In this document: piece by piece, positions 26,803 through 36,659 of the stretch
Position numbering within the stretch: position 1 is the first letter of the stretch
Layout of the letters: each line of letters starts with the position of its first letter
Source: UBA7446 sp049596455
Lineage (GTDB): Bacteria; Bacteroidota; Bacteroidia; Flavobacteriales; Flavobacteriaceae
Assembly: GCA_049596455.1 (NCBI GenBank)
Contig: JBMYLP010000008.1
Coordinates: 3,485-67,484 of the forward strand
Length of the DNA stretch: 64,000 nt
Direction: 5' to 3'
The notes under the pieces: model-generated
Told to the model about the DNA's origin: nothing
Database searches by the model: none
What the model saw: only the letters and a program-made list of their open reading frames with translations
Program-made: the position numbers and the translations under genes

Positions 26803-27933
26803 ATGAAAGGAACACTAGTTCGCTTACTGTTAATTTTTTTGCTTATCGGTTGTGAGAAGGATAAAACCCCCACAACCGATGGCGAAGAAAGTACGGCTGT
26901 TACTAATCTAACATTAGATATTAACTTACTAGGTCGTGATCAGTCCAATCCACATGGCGATGGCTCTGGAGTTGCTCAATTTAAGGCAACAGCCACCAAT
27001 GCCGCTCGCTTTGATTTTAGGGTGGACAACGGTACTGCACAGGAAAGCAGTTCGGGTGAACTAATTTATTCATTCACCAAAGAAGGAACATACACCTACA
27101 AGGTAACAGCAATTGCCTACTCAGACACTAATTTATCTGATTCTATTTCCAAAGAAATTATTGCACGCGTGGCACCGCCTACCAAATACGGGATGACACA
27201 AGTGTGGGAGGACGAATTTGATTACAGTGGCGAGGTAGATGTGAACAAATGGCATCATCAAGTGATTCCTATTTCAGGTGACAATTGGGCAAATAACGAA
27301 GTGCAACATTACACAGACAGATCGATAAACTCGTTTGTCAGCGACGGTACCCTTAAAATTGTAGCCAAAAAAGAAAACTACACATTTAGAGGAGTTACCA
27401 AAAACTACACTTCTGCACGGCTTAATTCTAAATTTGACTTTAAGTACGGGCGTGTTGATATTCGTGCCAAATTACCTGCCGAAGCAGGTACATGGCCTGC
27501 CTTTTGGACATTAGGCACCAACATTAATGAAGTTGGAAATTATCACGGCAGTACTTATGGCAGTGTGGGTTGGCCCAGATGTGGTGAGATTGATATCATG
27601 GAGCAAAGAGGAGATGCCAAAAATACCCTTATTGGCCACCTCCATTGGGGAAACACTGACGATGGTGTTTACGTTAACGATGGCGGAACAAAAACCATTC
27701 AAAACGCATCTACTACTTTTAATTTATACTCTCTGATATGGAATAAAGATGAGATTAAAATCTTATTCAACGATGAAGTATTTTATCAGCACCCAAACAC
27801 TACCAAAATGCCTTACGACAACCCACATTATGTGTTGTTTAATATTGCCATGGGGGGTACTCTTGGTGGAGCTATTCCTGCCAATTTCGCCCAATCCGTA
27901 ATGGAGGTGGACTATATTAGAATTTATCAATAA
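26803..27933 (+). CDS. GH16 endo-beta-glucanase with N-terminal PKD-like domain
   Basis: A 376-residue lipoprotein (LLIGCEKDKTP, Cys near residue 18). Residues 35-125 form a PKD/Ig-like domain (FDFRVDNG, YSFTKEGTYTYKVTA). Residues 130-376 are a GH16 domain with catalytic Glu262, Asp264 and Glu267 in GEIDIMEQRGD, plus WANNEVQHYT and TWPAFWTLGTN. It differs from the neighbouring GH16 by the extra domain and a longer loop before the catalytic strand (NEVGNYHGSTYGSVGWP). The two probably differ in product length or in tolerance of beta-1,6 branches. Confidence 0.92.
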   Translation: MKGTLVRLLLIFLLIGCEKDKTPTTDGEESTAVTNLTLDINLLGRDQSNPHGDGSGVAQFKATATNAARFDFRVDNGTAQESSSGELIYSFTKEGTYTYKVTAIAYSDTNLSDSISKEIIARVAPPTKYGMTQVWEDEFDYSGEVDVNKWHHQVIPISGDNWANNEVQHYTDRSINSFVSDGTLKIVAKKENYTFRGVTKNYTSARLNSKFDFKYGRVDIRAKLPAEAGTWPAFWTLGTNINEVGNYHGSTYGSVGWPRCGEIDIMEQRGDAKNTLIGHLHWGNTDDGVYVNDGGTKTIQNASTTFNLYSLIWNKDEIKILFNDEVFYQHPNTTKMPYDNPHYVLFNIAMGGTLGGAIPANFAQSVMEVDYIRIYQ

Positions 27934-27959
27934 CCAAATCTTAAATCAACCTATTTTTG

Positions 27960-30900
27960 ATGTTTTTTGAAAATAAAAATAACGACTGGACTCACGAGAC
28001 CGTAGATACAATGAATTTAAGATCAACAACACCTAACGACGCTATCTATTTTGGCGCACAAGGAACTAAATTTTCAACCAAAGAAGTTAAAGGAAAGGAA
28101 ATAACACAAAACGGCGAAACATTCTACAAGATTTCAAACGTAGATGGTATGCGTCCGTTTTTTATGAGCATTGTTAGCAATTCCAATCACTGGATGTTTA
28201 TTTCTAGTAAAGGCAGTTTGTCTGCTGGACGGCAGAACAGCAATTATGCTTTATTTCCATATTATACGGACGATAAAATCACTGAGTCGGCAGAAACAAC
28301 TGGCAGCAAGACAATTTTTATTGTTACCAAATCGGATAAAAATTTCTTGTGGGAACCCTTTTCGGAGCGTCATAACGGCGTGTATAATATTACACGTAAT
28401 CTTTACAAAAACACCTTTGGCAATAAAATAATTTTTGAGGAAATCAATCACGACTTAGAGGTTAGCTTCACCTATGAGTGGAACTCTAGCGATAAGTATG
28501 GGTTTGTTCGAAAATCATGCGTTAATAATACAGGTGCTGATCACATTACTATAAAACTATTAGATGGAATTCAAAACATCTTACCTAATGGAGTAGACCC
28601 TGCATTGCAAAACGCGAGTAGTAATCTTGTAGATGCTTACAAAAAATGTGAGTTGGAAGAAGATACAGGTCTTGGTATTTATTCGTTGAGTGCCATTATT
28701 GTAGACCGCGCCGAGCCAAGTGAGTCCCTAAAGGCAAATGTCGTTTGGTCGATTGGGCTTGACAACTCCAAAAAACTTATTTCATCGCTTCAATTAGATA
28801 GGTTCCGCAGTGGACAAGACCTATCACAGGAAGTAGATATCAAAGCTGAAAAAGGCGCGTATTTTGTTACAGACACCATCACATTACATGGCGGCGAAGC
28901 TAAGCGCTGGATGCTGGTGGCAGATGTCAACAAAACCATTTCGGATATTGTTGCTATCAAAGAAGACTTACTTCACAACTCCAATTTGGAAACGGAAGTA
29001 TTGGATGATGTTGTACATGGTTCCAAACACTTGATTCAGTTGGTAGGAGCTGCAGATGGTTTGCAAATGACAAACGACCGCCTGCGTAACATACGCCATT
29101 TTGCCAATACCATGTTTAACATTATGCGTGGGGGGATTTTTGACAACAATTACCAAATTGAAAAGGCCGATTTTACAGCTTATATCGCGAACGCCAACCG
29201 AAAAGTACACAGATTAAAAGAAGCAGTTTTGGATGCACTTCCTGAGTTGTTTGATGTTAATCACCTTAAAGAAATTGCCGAAGCAGACGATAACAAAAAC
29301 TTTAAACGTCTGTGTTTTGAGTATTTACCGCTGAAGTTTAGCCGCCGCCATGGCGATCCAAGTCGTCCATGGAACAGATTTTCGATTAACACCCGCACTG
29401 AACATGGGGACAAAATTTTAGATTACGAAGGAAACTGGCGTGATATTTTCCAAAACTGGGAGGCGTTGGCACACTCGTATCCAGAGTTCATTGAGGGAAT
29501 GATTCACAAATTCTTGAATGCCACTACCTTTGATGGGTATAACCCGTATCGCGTTACTAAAGGCGGATTTGATTGGGAGGCTATAGAACCAGACAATCCA
29601 TGGTCGTATATTGGCTATTGGGGTGATCATCAGATTATTTACCTCTTAAAGTTTTTGGAATTTATTGAGGATTATTATCCCAACAAACTGGAATCGTATT
29701 TCAAGCAAGATATGTTTGTCTATGCCAATGTACCCTACCGCATAAAGAGTTACCAAGACATTTTAAAAGACGCAAAAAACACTATAGATTTTGACTTCGA
29801 GCGAGAAGAAAACATTCACTTTAAGCGGGAAGAAATTGGTGTGGATGGCGCACTACTCCGAGACAATACGGTATTTATTTACAAGGTCAATTTCGTAGAG
29901 AAAATTTTGGCGACTGTTTTGGCAAAAATGTCAAACTTTATCCCTGAAGGTGGGATTTGGATGAACACCCAGCGCCCCGAATGGAATGATGCCAACAATG
30001 CCCTTGTTGGAAACGGGGTATCTATGGTAACCTTGTATTACTTGCGTCGTTTTTTACGCTTTTTTGAGACTGTTGTAACAAATTCTCAGCGTACAGATTT
30101 TTATATTTCTAAGGAGTTACGTGTATTTTTCACTCAAGTTACTGACGGTTTACAGCAACACAAATCGTTGTTAAACGGAACCATTTCAGACGCGGAAAGA
30201 AAAAGCGTTATGGATGTGCTTGGTGAAGCTGGAAGCCTATACCGTAACACGATTTATGACAATCGTTTTTCGGGAGATAAAGACGTTGTTACTAAAGAAG
30301 ATTTAGTATCCTTTTTGGATGTAGCCACTGCATTTTTGGAACATTCCATAGAGGCAAATAAACGCAAAGACAATCTTTACCATGCGTACAACCTAATGAC
30401 GGTAAATGGCTCAGATGAAGTAAGTATTTCGCATCTTCCTGAAATGCTTGAAGGGCAAGTTGCTGTGCTTAGCTCGGGATATTTATCTGCAAAAGAAAGC
30501 CTTGAAGTGCTTGATGGCTTAAAGGCTAGTGCTTTGTTTAGACCTGACCAATACAGCTATATATTGTATCCAGACAAAGAACTTCCTCGTTTTGTCAATA
30601 AAAACACTATTCCTAAAGATAAAGTAGCAGCTTCAGCGTTGCTATCAAAACTAGTTGCAGACAATAATACTCAAGTGCTTTCGCAGGACTTACGCGGTGA
30701 TTATCACTTTAACGGAAACTTTAACAATGCGGATAGTTTGCAAGCTGCACTTCAGGCATTGCCTGAGCAATACCAATCAATGGTAGCCAACGAAACTACT
30801 TACGTTGAGCAAGTTTTTGAAGATATCTTTGACCATAAATCCTTCACAGGGCGTTCGGGAACATTCTTCGGCTACGAAGGCTTAGGCTCTATTTATTGGC

Positions 30901-31487
30901 ACATGGTGTCCAAACTGCTCTTAGCGGTGTATGAAATTACACGAGATGCTATTCAAGCCAACGAAGACCCGGTATTGGTGGGCAAATTATTTGACCATTA
31001 TTTTGAAATCAATGCAGGTATTGGTGCACACAAATCACCTGAATTGTATGGAGCATTCCCCACAGATCCGTATTCGCACACTCCGGGCGGAAAAGGCGCA
31101 CAACAGCCCGGTATGACAGGGCAGGTAAAAGAAGACATCATCAGTCGTTTTGGTGAGCTTGGCGTTAGAGTAACCAAAGGCGTACTCAAATTTGACCCAA
31201 CCATACTGCGAAGCGTTGAATTTTTAACTTCACCGCAAACGTTCCATTATGTAAGTGTAACAGGCGAGGCGTGTGACATTCCATTAGAAAAGGATACACT
31301 GGCTTTTACCTATTGTCAGGTACCTATTATTTATAAAAAATCAAAAACGGCAACTACCGAGGTGGTATTCCAGTCTGGCGAATCCCAAACATTTTCGTCA
31401 AATCAATTGGATGAAAGCGTTAGTGCTGCCCTTTTTCAACGAACGAATACCATTAACAAAATAATTGTTTCTGTTTTGAAAGAATAG
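27960..31487 (+). CDS. GH149 beta-1,3-glucan phosphorylase
   Basis: I start at the ATG at 27960 (1175 residues) rather than the TTG one codon earlier. There is no signal peptide, so the protein is cytoplasmic. Length, the GH94-like (alpha/alpha)6 region and the motif RPEWNDANNALVG with likely catalytic Asp677 match GH149. That family phosphorolyses beta-1,3-oligoglucans to glucose-1-phosphate and is found next to GH16/GH17 genes in Bacteroidota. Phosphorolysis saves ATP relative to hydrolysis followed by glucokinase. It lies between surface hydrolases and the inner-membrane importer, and needs imported oligosaccharides as substrate. Confidence 0.87.
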   Translation: MFFENKNNDWTHETVDTMNLRSTTPNDAIYFGAQGTKFSTKEVKGKEITQNGETFYKISNVDGMRPFFMSIVSNSNHWMFISSKGSLSAGRQNSNYALFPYYTDDKITESAETTGSKTIFIVTKSDKNFLWEPFSERHNGVYNITRNLYKNTFGNKIIFEEINHDLEVSFTYEWNSSDKYGFVRKSCVNNTGADHITIKLLDGIQNILPNGVDPALQNASSNLVDAYKKCELEEDTGLGIYSLSAIIVDRAEPSESLKANVVWSIGLDNSKKLISSLQLDRFRSGQDLSQEVDIKAEKGAYFVTDTITLHGGEAKRWMLVADVNKTISDIVAIKEDLLHNSNLETEVLDDVVHGSKHLIQLVGAADGLQMTNDRLRNIRHFANTMFNIMRGGIFDNNYQIEKADFTAYIANANRKVHRLKEAVLDALPELFDVNHLKEIAEADDNKNFKRLCFEYLPLKFSRRHGDPSRPWNRFSINTRTEHGDKILDYEGNWRDIFQNWEALAHSYPEFIEGMIHKFLNATTFDGYNPYRVTKGGFDWEAIEPDNPWSYIGYWGDHQIIYLLKFLEFIEDYYPNKLESYFKQDMFVYANVPYRIKSYQDILKDAKNTIDFDFEREENIHFKREEIGVDGALLRDNTVFIYKVNFVEKILATVLAKMSNFIPEGGIWMNTQRPEWNDANNALVGNGVSMVTLYYLRRFLRFFETVVTNSQRTDFYISKELRVFFTQVTDGLQQHKSLLNGTISDAERKSVMDVLGEAGSLYRNTIYDNRFSGDKDVVTKEDLVSFLDVATAFLEHSIEANKRKDNLYHAYNLMTVNGSDEVSISHLPEMLEGQVAVLSSGYLSAKESLEVLDGLKASALFRPDQYSYILYPDKELPRFVNKNTIPKDKVAASALLSKLVADNNTQVLSQDLRGDYHFNGNFNNADSLQAALQALPEQYQSMVANETTYVEQVFEDIFDHKSFTGRSGTFFGYEGLGSIYWHMVSKLLLAVYEITRDAIQANEDPVLVGKLFDHYFEINAGIGAHKSPELYGAFPTDPYSHTPGGKGAQQPGMTGQVKEDIISRFGELGVRVTKGVLKFDPTILRSVEFLTSPQTFHYVSVTGEACDIPLEKDTLAFTYCQVPIIYKKSKTATTEVVFQSGESQTFSSNQLDESVSAALFQRTNTINKIIVSVLKE

Positions 31488-31535
31488 TATTTAACAAACA
31501 AAATCATTTGTGGATATTGATTACCCCACTCAAAT

Positions 31536-32810
31536 ATGAGCACTATGAGAATTATCGGATTTTATGGATTTTTCGCACTAGCGCTATGGTTTTCAGTCTC
31601 CTGTAATACACAGCATTCGAATATGAAGAGTAAAACTGCTGCCGAAATTTTAGGGAACCCTGATTATATGGCAATATCTTACGGTGGATACCGAAAGACA
31701 ACCCGAGATGTTCAGCCCACTATTGCTGAGCTAAAAGAGGATATGAAAATTCTTCATGCCATGGGTGTTCGCATTGTAAGAACATATAATGTGCATTTGC
31801 CGCAGGCAGCCAACTTGCTTAAAGCCATCACGGAACTTAAAGCCGAAAACGCTGAATTTGAAATGTATGTGATGCTGGGCGCATGGATTGACTGTTTAAA
31901 CGCATGGACAAACAAGGTAGTTAATCACAATGTCGAAAGTCCACGAAATGAAGAGGAAATCGCTAAAGCGGTTGAACTTGCTAATCAATATCCTGAGATT
32001 GTTAAAATCCTTGCGGTTGGAAACGAGGCGATGGTCAGATGGGCAACTTCCTACTATGTTCAGCCAGATATTATTTTAAAATGGGTAACCCATTTGCAGA
32101 GTCTTAAAAAAGAAGGAAAACTACCTAAGGATTTATGGATTACGTGCTCTGACGATTTTGCATCTTGGGGTGGTGGCGATACGTCATACCACAATGAAGA
32201 TTTGGAAGCAATAATTGCAGCGGTGGATTACATTTCTATGCACACTTATGCCTTCCACAATACGCATTACAATCCTGCTTTTTGGGAAATTACTCAAGAA
32301 GAGGCAAAGGACAAAACTCCACGCCAACTTATAGACGCTGCTATGTTGCGCGCTCGAGATTTTGCTATTTCACAATACAATGATGTAAAAAAATACATGA
32401 CGAGTTTAGGTATTGAAAAACCTATTCATATTGGCGAAACGGGTTGGGCTACAATTTCAAATGGCTTTTACGGCAGAAAAGGATCTCACGCCGCAGACCA
32501 GTACAAACAGGCAAAGTATTACATGCTTATGCGTGAATGGGCAAAAGAGAACGGCGTATCCTGTTTTTATTTTGAAGCTTTTGACGAGCCATGGAAAGAT
32601 TCACATAACCCAAAAGGTTCGGAAAATCATTTTGGGCTTATTACCGTTGATGGTAAAGCCAAATATGCCCTTTGGGAATTGGTGGACAACGGTACTTTCA
32701 AAGGACTTACCCGAAATGGCGCACCCATTACAAAAACATTTAATGGAAATAATGAGAATATTTTTATTTCTGTCTTACCACCCAATATTTTAGAACACAA
32801 CCTAAACTAA
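31536..32810 (+). CDS. GH17 beta-1,3-glucanase lipoprotein
   Basis: A 424-residue lipoprotein (FSVSCNTQHSN, Cys near residue 23). The GH17 TIM barrel spans about residues 45-395 with acid/base Glu164 in LAVGNEAM and nucleophile Glu301 in HIGETGWAT. A FYFEAFDEPWK motif on the last strand is shared with the other GH17 copies in this locus. The residues after the Cys are not acidic, so periplasmic rather than surface exposure is more likely. It would act on imported beta-1,3-glucan fragments, perhaps releasing di- or trisaccharides. It is distant from the two cytoplasmic GH17 forms downstream. Confidence 0.9.
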   Translation: MSTMRIIGFYGFFALALWFSVSCNTQHSNMKSKTAAEILGNPDYMAISYGGYRKTTRDVQPTIAELKEDMKILHAMGVRIVRTYNVHLPQAANLLKAITELKAENAEFEMYVMLGAWIDCLNAWTNKVVNHNVESPRNEEEIAKAVELANQYPEIVKILAVGNEAMVRWATSYYVQPDIILKWVTHLQSLKKEGKLPKDLWITCSDDFASWGGGDTSYHNEDLEAIIAAVDYISMHTYAFHNTHYNPAFWEITQEEAKDKTPRQLIDAAMLRARDFAISQYNDVKKYMTSLGIEKPIHIGETGWATISNGFYGRKGSHAADQYKQAKYYMLMREWAKENGVSCFYFEAFDEPWKDSHNPKGSENHFGLITVDGKAKYALWELVDNGTFKGLTRNGAPITKTFNGNNENIFISVLPPNILEHNLN

Positions 32811-32814
32811 AGCC

Positions 32815-34296
32815 ATGTTACGCAACGCAATTCATATCGGATTAATACTTATTATAATGGGAACTTCTTGTACAAAATCCTTCGATGTGGAGGTTTTCGA
32901 AACATCTGAAAGTGGAAACAAGCTCACAAAACGCACTGATTTTGTCACTGGAACTAACCCTTCAACTATCGTCCTTGATGATTCAAAAGAATTTCAAACT
33001 ATAACCGGTTTTGGTGGAGCCTTTACAGAGTCCTCGGCATATCTGCTTAATCAAGTCAGTAAAGAAAATAGAGACCGTATTTTGCGTGCCTATTTTGCAA
33101 AAGAAGGTGCAAGATATTCCCTTACACGAACCCACATGAACTCATGCGACTTTTCGTTGAACAATTACTCATATACGCCTGTTGCAGGCGACACCGAGTT
33201 GCAACATTTTTCTATAGATGAAGACAGAGAAGACCTCATTCCAATGATAAAAGATGCCATGACTATTTCTGAAGACGGCTTTCGTCTTTTTGCTTCCCCA
33301 TGGACGGCTGCACCGTGGATGAAAGACAACAACAGTTGGGTGGGTGGAAAACTGCTCCCAGAATATTACGATACTTGGGCGCTGTTTTTTTCAAAATATG
33401 TAGATGCGTACAAAGCCGAAGGTATTGATATCTGGGGATTTACCGTTGAAAACGAACCTCACGGAAATGGCGAAAATTGGGAAAGCATGCACTATTCGCC
33501 TGAGGAAATGACCCATTTTGTACAACATTTTTTAGGACCAAAATTAGAAGCTGATGGCAAAGGCGATTTAGTCATACTTGGTTATGATCAAAATCGTGAA
33601 GGCATTCGCGAGTGGGTAGATGTGATGTATAAAGATGAAGCATCATCAAAATATTACGACGGCACTGCGGTACATTGGTATGAAAGCACCTACGATTATT
33701 TTCCAACAGAGCTACAATATGCTCACGAAAAGGCGCCTGACAAATATCTTATTCAGACAGAGGCTTGTGTAGATGCAGAAGTTCCTGTGTGGAAAGACGA
33801 TAAATGGTACTGGAAAAAAGAAGCCACGGACTGGGGCTACGATTGGCGTGAGCCTTCCAAAAAGTACTTGCATCCAAAATATGCACCTTCAAACAGGTAT
33901 GCCCGTGATATCATCGGTTGCCTTAACAATTGGGTTGACGGCTGGGTAGATTGGAACATGGTTTTAGATGTCAAGGGAGGTCCTAATTGGGCGAATAACT
34001 GGTGCATTGCGCCTGTAATTGTGGATACCGATAAGGACGAAGTATATTTTACGCCTTTGTATTACATCATGGCGCATTTTAGCAAATACATACGCCCGGG
34101 CGCGGTAGTCATTGATGCACAAAACTCTGATAGTGAACTTATGGTAACTGCTGCACAAAACCCAGATAAATCCATTGCAGTTGTAGTTTTTAACGAAGGA
34201 ACTTCACCTAAAAATTTTGAATTAACACTTAACGGTCTAACCAAAAACATAAGTATAAGTCCTCAAGCGATACAAACCATCATGATTAACAATTAA
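32815..34296 (+). CDS. GH30 beta-glucosidase lipoprotein (beta-1,6-debranching)
   Basis: A 493-residue lipoprotein (MGTSCTKS, Cys near residue 19). The GH30 barrel with its side beta-sandwich has acid/base Glu214 in FTVENEPHG and nucleophile Glu316 in LIQTEACVD. FGGAFTESSAYLL near residue 62 is the usual GH30 N-terminal signature. GH30 enzymes in marine laminarin PULs remove beta-1,6-linked glucose side chains, which lets GH17 and GH149 work on linear chains. It starts 4 nt after the GH17 stop, in the same operon. Exact linkage specificity is inferred from context. Confidence 0.9.
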   Translation: MLRNAIHIGLILIIMGTSCTKSFDVEVFETSESGNKLTKRTDFVTGTNPSTIVLDDSKEFQTITGFGGAFTESSAYLLNQVSKENRDRILRAYFAKEGARYSLTRTHMNSCDFSLNNYSYTPVAGDTELQHFSIDEDREDLIPMIKDAMTISEDGFRLFASPWTAAPWMKDNNSWVGGKLLPEYYDTWALFFSKYVDAYKAEGIDIWGFTVENEPHGNGENWESMHYSPEEMTHFVQHFLGPKLEADGKGDLVILGYDQNREGIREWVDVMYKDEASSKYYDGTAVHWYESTYDYFPTELQYAHEKAPDKYLIQTEACVDAEVPVWKDDKWYWKKEATDWGYDWREPSKKYLHPKYAPSNRYARDIIGCLNNWVDGWVDWNMVLDVKGGPNWANNWCIAPVIVDTDKDEVYFTPLYYIMAHFSKYIRPGAVVIDAQNSDSELMVTAAQNPDKSIAVVVFNEGTSPKNFELTLNGLTKNISISPQAIQTIMINN

Positions 34297-34306
34297 ATCA
34301 ACCACA

Positions 34307-36655
34307 ATGAAAGCGCAGTCTTTAACATCACATAAAGTTCCCATAACTCAAAAGATAGCCTTTGGTGTGGGAATGTTTGCAAACCAAATGTTTCCTGCAA
34401 TTTTAGGAATCTTTATGGTTGTTTTAGTACAAGACTTAGGCTTTCCTGGATGGATGTGGTCTCTAATTTATTTTTTCCCAAGAATATTTGATTCCATTAC
34501 TGATCCTATAATGGGGTTTATTTCTGACAACACAAAATCGAAGTGGGGGCGTCGCAGACAGTATGTTTTGATAGGGGGGATAATTATGGGTGTTGCTTAT
34601 ATTTTTATGTGGCAACTTTTCAAGGAAAACACATTACAATTTAATTTTTGGTACTTCTTCTTATGGTCTATAGTTTTTTATTTAGGACTTACTTTTTTTA
34701 GTGTTCCTTATGTGGCCATGGGTTATGAAATGAGCAACGATTTTCACGAGCGCACTAATATCATGGCTATTGCACAATGGATTGGGCAATGGGCTTGGGT
34801 GATTGCACCATGGTTTTGGGTTATTATGTATGACCCAGAATGGTTCCCATCTGCTGAAGTTGCGGTTAGAGAGTTAGCTATATGGGTTGCGATTCCCTGT
34901 GCGCTTTGCGCAATAGTTCCAGCAATTTTTATTAAGAGTAAATCTACTCTTAATGAAGATTACGAGCCCTTAAATTTGGCTAATGTTGGCAATAGTCTAA
35001 AAAAGATTTACCATAGTTTTGTAGAGGCATTTAAAATTAAAGAGTTTAGAAAATTATGTGGCGCTACGTTTTTAATTTTTAATGCATTTAACACTGTTGC
35101 TGCACTTACATTTTTTGTGATTGTATATAAGCTTTTTAATGGCGATGCTGAAGCTACAGGAATTTGGGTGTCTTTATTTGGTTGCCTAGGCGCATTAGGC
35201 ACCACCTTTATTGTAATACCAATTGTAGCAAGAATGTCAAAGAAAATGGGAAAGAAAAAGGCTTTTATGATTTCCCAGAGTATTTCCATTGTTGGATATA
35301 TCATGTTATATTTTTTATTCGTCCCTGGCAAACCGTGGATGTATATTTTAGCACTTCCTTTTTTCTCTTTTGGAATAGGGAGCTTGTTTACTATTATGAT
35401 GTCTATGACTGCCGATGTCATTGATGTTGATGAGTTAAAATCAGGTTTACGTAGAGAAGGAATTTTTGGCGCTATTTATTGGTGGATGGTTAAAGTAGGT
35501 TTTGCCATAGCTGGAGCACTTAGTGGCGTTATTATTGCTATTGTAGGCTTTAACCCAGATTTAACTACGTTGGAGCAACAATCGGCTGTTGATGGATTAC
35601 ATGCGTTCTTTTGTTTTTTCCCTGCGTTTGGAACACTAGCTGCCATGTGGATTATGCGAGATTATAGTATTGATGAATCACGCGCCAATGAAACCAGAAA
35701 ACAAATCAAAGCTCGAAAAGCAACGATTAAAAATCTTTCTTATCAGCAATTGCAAGGAAAACTTTCTAACCTAACAGGCAAAACATTAACGTCTAGACTA
35801 CGCTCAGATGTTGATTTTTCAACACTTCCCAAATCAAAACAAAAAGCGTTGTTTGACAATACCCTGAACAGCGGGTTGCATGGCATTTGCTTTAGTCCGT
35901 ATCGCGAACATCAAAACGTTGAAGACATCTTGTCTGAAAGCCAAATAAAGGAGCGTATGGAGGTAGTTGCTCCACACACCAAATGGGTGCGTTCGTTTTC
36001 CTGTACAGGAGGGAATGAGCATATTCCAGCGGTAGCCAAATCAAAGCATCTTAAGACCATGGTCGGTGCTTGGATAGGTGCCGACAAAGAGGAAAACGAC
36101 AAGGAAATAGAAGCCCTTATTGGTCTTGCCAAAAAAGGATTAGTCGATATTGCAGTAGTAGGAAATGAAGCCTTAATGCGCGGCGATTTGAGCGAACAAC
36201 AAATCCTTGATTACTTGGCAGAAGTTAAGAGCGCACTTCCTAAAATTAAAGTCGGCTATGTAGATGCCTATTTCCAATTTATTCAACGCCCAAAACTAGT
36301 GGAGGCATGTGATGTAATTTTGATTAACTGCTACCCTTTTTGGGAAGGAAGTAACATTGAATTTGCCACAGCGTATTTAAATGAAATGGTTCAAGCAACT
36401 AAAAATATAGCCAACAATAAGCCTGTAATTATTTCTGAGACTGGATGGCCAAACCTTGGAGATAATGTTGGCAAATCAAAACCATCTCGCCAAAATGCTA
36501 TGGAATATTTTGTTAATGCAAATAGGTGGGCAGCCCTGGAAAAAGCACCATTATTCTATTTTTCTTCTTTTGATGAATCTTGGAAGGTACTTCACGAGGG
36601 AGATGTAGGCGCACGATGGGGAATTTGGGATAAGGACGAAAACTTAAAGTACTAG
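34307..36655 (+). CDS. Sugar:cation symporter fused to GH17 enzyme
   Basis: A single 782-codon frame. Residues 1-455 are a 12-helix major-facilitator symporter of the GPH/MelB type, with DSITDPIMGFISDNTKSKWGRR near residue 62 (the cation-site helix and first cytoplasmic loop) and a second-half SMTADVIDVDELKSGLRREG motif. A basic linker (about 460-520) leads to a GH17 barrel at 524-782 with acid/base Glu621 (VVGNEAL) and nucleophile Glu711 (SETGWPN). MelB-type carriers keep both ends in the cytoplasm, so the enzyme would face the exit of the channel. The next gene is a stand-alone paralogue of the GH17 half. Substrate, by context: short beta-1,3-glucans. Confidence 0.87.
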   Translation: MKAQSLTSHKVPITQKIAFGVGMFANQMFPAILGIFMVVLVQDLGFPGWMWSLIYFFPRIFDSITDPIMGFISDNTKSKWGRRRQYVLIGGIIMGVAYIFMWQLFKENTLQFNFWYFFLWSIVFYLGLTFFSVPYVAMGYEMSNDFHERTNIMAIAQWIGQWAWVIAPWFWVIMYDPEWFPSAEVAVRELAIWVAIPCALCAIVPAIFIKSKSTLNEDYEPLNLANVGNSLKKIYHSFVEAFKIKEFRKLCGATFLIFNAFNTVAALTFFVIVYKLFNGDAEATGIWVSLFGCLGALGTTFIVIPIVARMSKKMGKKKAFMISQSISIVGYIMLYFLFVPGKPWMYILALPFFSFGIGSLFTIMMSMTADVIDVDELKSGLRREGIFGAIYWWMVKVGFAIAGALSGVIIAIVGFNPDLTTLEQQSAVDGLHAFFCFFPAFGTLAAMWIMRDYSIDESRANETRKQIKARKATIKNLSYQQLQGKLSNLTGKTLTSRLRSDVDFSTLPKSKQKALFDNTLNSGLHGICFSPYREHQNVEDILSESQIKERMEVVAPHTKWVRSFSCTGGNEHIPAVAKSKHLKTMVGAWIGADKEENDKEIEALIGLAKKGLVDIAVVGNEALMRGDLSEQQILDYLAEVKSALPKIKVGYVDAYFQFIQRPKLVEACDVILINCYPFWEGSNIEFATAYLNEMVQATKNIANNKPVIISETGWPNLGDNVGKSKPSRQNAMEYFVNANRWAALEKAPLFYFSSFDESWKVLHEGDVGARWGIWDKDENLKY

Positions 36656-36659
36656 TAAG

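Noticed and set aside
34307..36655. The MFS-GH17 fusion as two genes joined by a lost stop
   Set aside because: No internal stop exists, the linker stays in frame, and the next gene starts 4 nt after the fused stop with its own ATG. An assembly error remains possible but nothing in the sequence suggests it.
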